Of a stretch of 64,000 nucleotides of DNA, positions 63,596 through 64,000 are shown in pieces. This stretch comes from Corynebacterium massiliense DSM 45435 (GTDB taxonomy: Bacteria > Actinomycetota > Actinomycetes > Mycobacteriales > Mycobacteriaceae), in contig NZ_CP063189.1 of the NCBI RefSeq assembly GCF_028609805.1, positions 1,612,001 to 1,676,000 on the forward strand, read 5' to 3'. The stretch's first letter is position 1. Every line of letters begins with the position of its first letter. Under the pieces are notes generated by a model, which had not been told where the DNA came from, did not search any database, and saw only the letters and a program-made list of their open reading frames with translations. Made by a program: the position numbers and the translations under genes.

Positions 63596-64000
63596 CTACC
63601 GCTCCGCCCGCTTCGTCCCAAACGGGCTAGCAAACCCGCCCGGCTGCTTCCCCTTCGGCTTGTCCTCCGGCGGCGCGGAATAGACCGCGGACACCGCAAT
63701 GGCGCCCGGGCCCACGTGCACGCCCAGGACCTTCGACAGCGGCACCACGATGAACAGCGTGCCGCTGGGCAGCGCGTCTTCTAACAGCGCGCGCAGGTTA
63801 CCGGCGTCGGCGCGCGCATCGTTGTGCTGGATGGCGATGAACGCCGGATCCTCGCCGGCGCCGGCCGCCACGAGGTCGACGAGCTTGGCAAACGCCTTCG
63901 ACTGCGTGCGCGTCTTGCCCACCAGCTCTGGGCGGCCGGACTGCATGCTCATAATCGGCTTGGTGGCAAGCAGCGCGGTGGTAAACACTGCGGTGGCAGT
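63596..64000 (-). CDS. DegV-family fatty-acid binding protein, C-terminal part (cut by window edge)
   Basis: The frame runs off the end of the window at 64000. The 3' end matches the DegV fold: LATKPIMSMQSGRPELVGKTRTQSKAFAKLVDLV (in parts) followed by VPLSKVLGVHVGPGAIAVSAVYS, with GVHVGPGAIAV the usual C-terminal lipid-site motif. An extra Lys/Pro-rich tail PEDKPKGKQPGG follows. Family members bind fatty acids for phosphorylation. In the comEA-degV order typical of actinobacteria. Residues before the window end cannot be seen. Confidence 0.88.
   Translation of the reverse strand, partial: TATAVFTTALLATKPIMSMQSGRPELVGKTRTQSKAFAKLVDLVAAGAGEDPAFIAIQHNDARADAGNLRALLEDALPSGTLFIVVPLSKVLGVHVGPGAIAVSAVYSAPPEDKPKGKQPGGFASPFGTKRAER

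Noticed and set aside
1-64000. CRISPR array, prophage, rRNA operon
   Set aside because: No regularly spaced repeats, phage structural genes or rRNA sequence were seen.

Overview
The window looks like a chromosomal segment of a high-GC Corynebacterium. The evidence is gene content and order: dnaG-dgt, glyS-zur, uppS-recO-era, ybeY-phoH-rsmE-dnaJ2-hrcA-hemW, fadD15-malQ, idi, an aecD-brnQ-flavin monooxygenase-BCCT block like the one I recall in C. glutamicum, and lepA, rpsT, holA-comEC-comEA-degV. Many starts are GTG or TTG, and a large share of genes carry a TANNNT -10 hexamer about 6-8 nt before the start codon, i.e. leaderless promoters. All calls come from reading motifs and context; no database search was run.

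Layout. 1-3.7 kb: N-terminus of a Tat-exported PhoD phosphatase (cut by the window edge), a CAU-anticodon tRNA, a lipoprotein, a secreted PAP2 phosphatase and a small YtxH-like protein. 3.7-8.4 kb: dnaG, a secreted RNase/barstar pair, dgt, a YdcF-like protein. 8.4-11.5 kb: a large TPM/coiled-coil membrane protein and two small unknown proteins. 11.5-24.7 kb: mostly minus-strand housekeeping genes (glyS, a ferritin-like/VIT fusion, uppS, recO, era, pdxY, ybeY, phoH, rsmE, dnaJ2, hrcA, hemW), with zur and a butanediol-type dehydrogenase on the plus strand. 24.8-29.1 kb: two CNNM/CBS membrane proteins, then a 13E12-type HNH gene and an unknown gene. 29.2-34.5 kb: acyl-CoA ligase, malQ, and an operon lipoprotein-idi-two very small membrane proteins. 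34.5-43.0 kb: ABC exporter, aecD, tandem brnQ genes, luciferase-like monooxygenase, BCCT carrier. 43.1-47.9 kb: complete peptide ABC importer with a fused double ATPase. 47.9-51.9 kb: small ORF, YeeE-TusA fusion, two-component system. 51.9-64 kb: lepA, PemK-like gene, second 13E12 HNH gene, rpsT, a type II restriction-modification pair, LysE-type exporter, holA, small membrane proteins, comEC, comEA, and part of degV.

The most notable points are: (1) a secreted RNase directly abutted by a barstar-like inhibitor that keeps the two aspartates barstar uses against barnase; (2) DnaG with three of four zinc ligands replaced; (3) three intergenic pairs of inverted perfect DnaA-box sequences, two of them upstream of 13E12 HNH genes and two with an identical 67-bp span; (4) several unlisted or easily missed micro-ORFs, including two membrane miniproteins translationally chained to idi; (5) a restriction-modification pair inserted after rpsT; (6) a YeeE-TusA gene with a perfect 14-bp palindrome overlapping its likely promoter.
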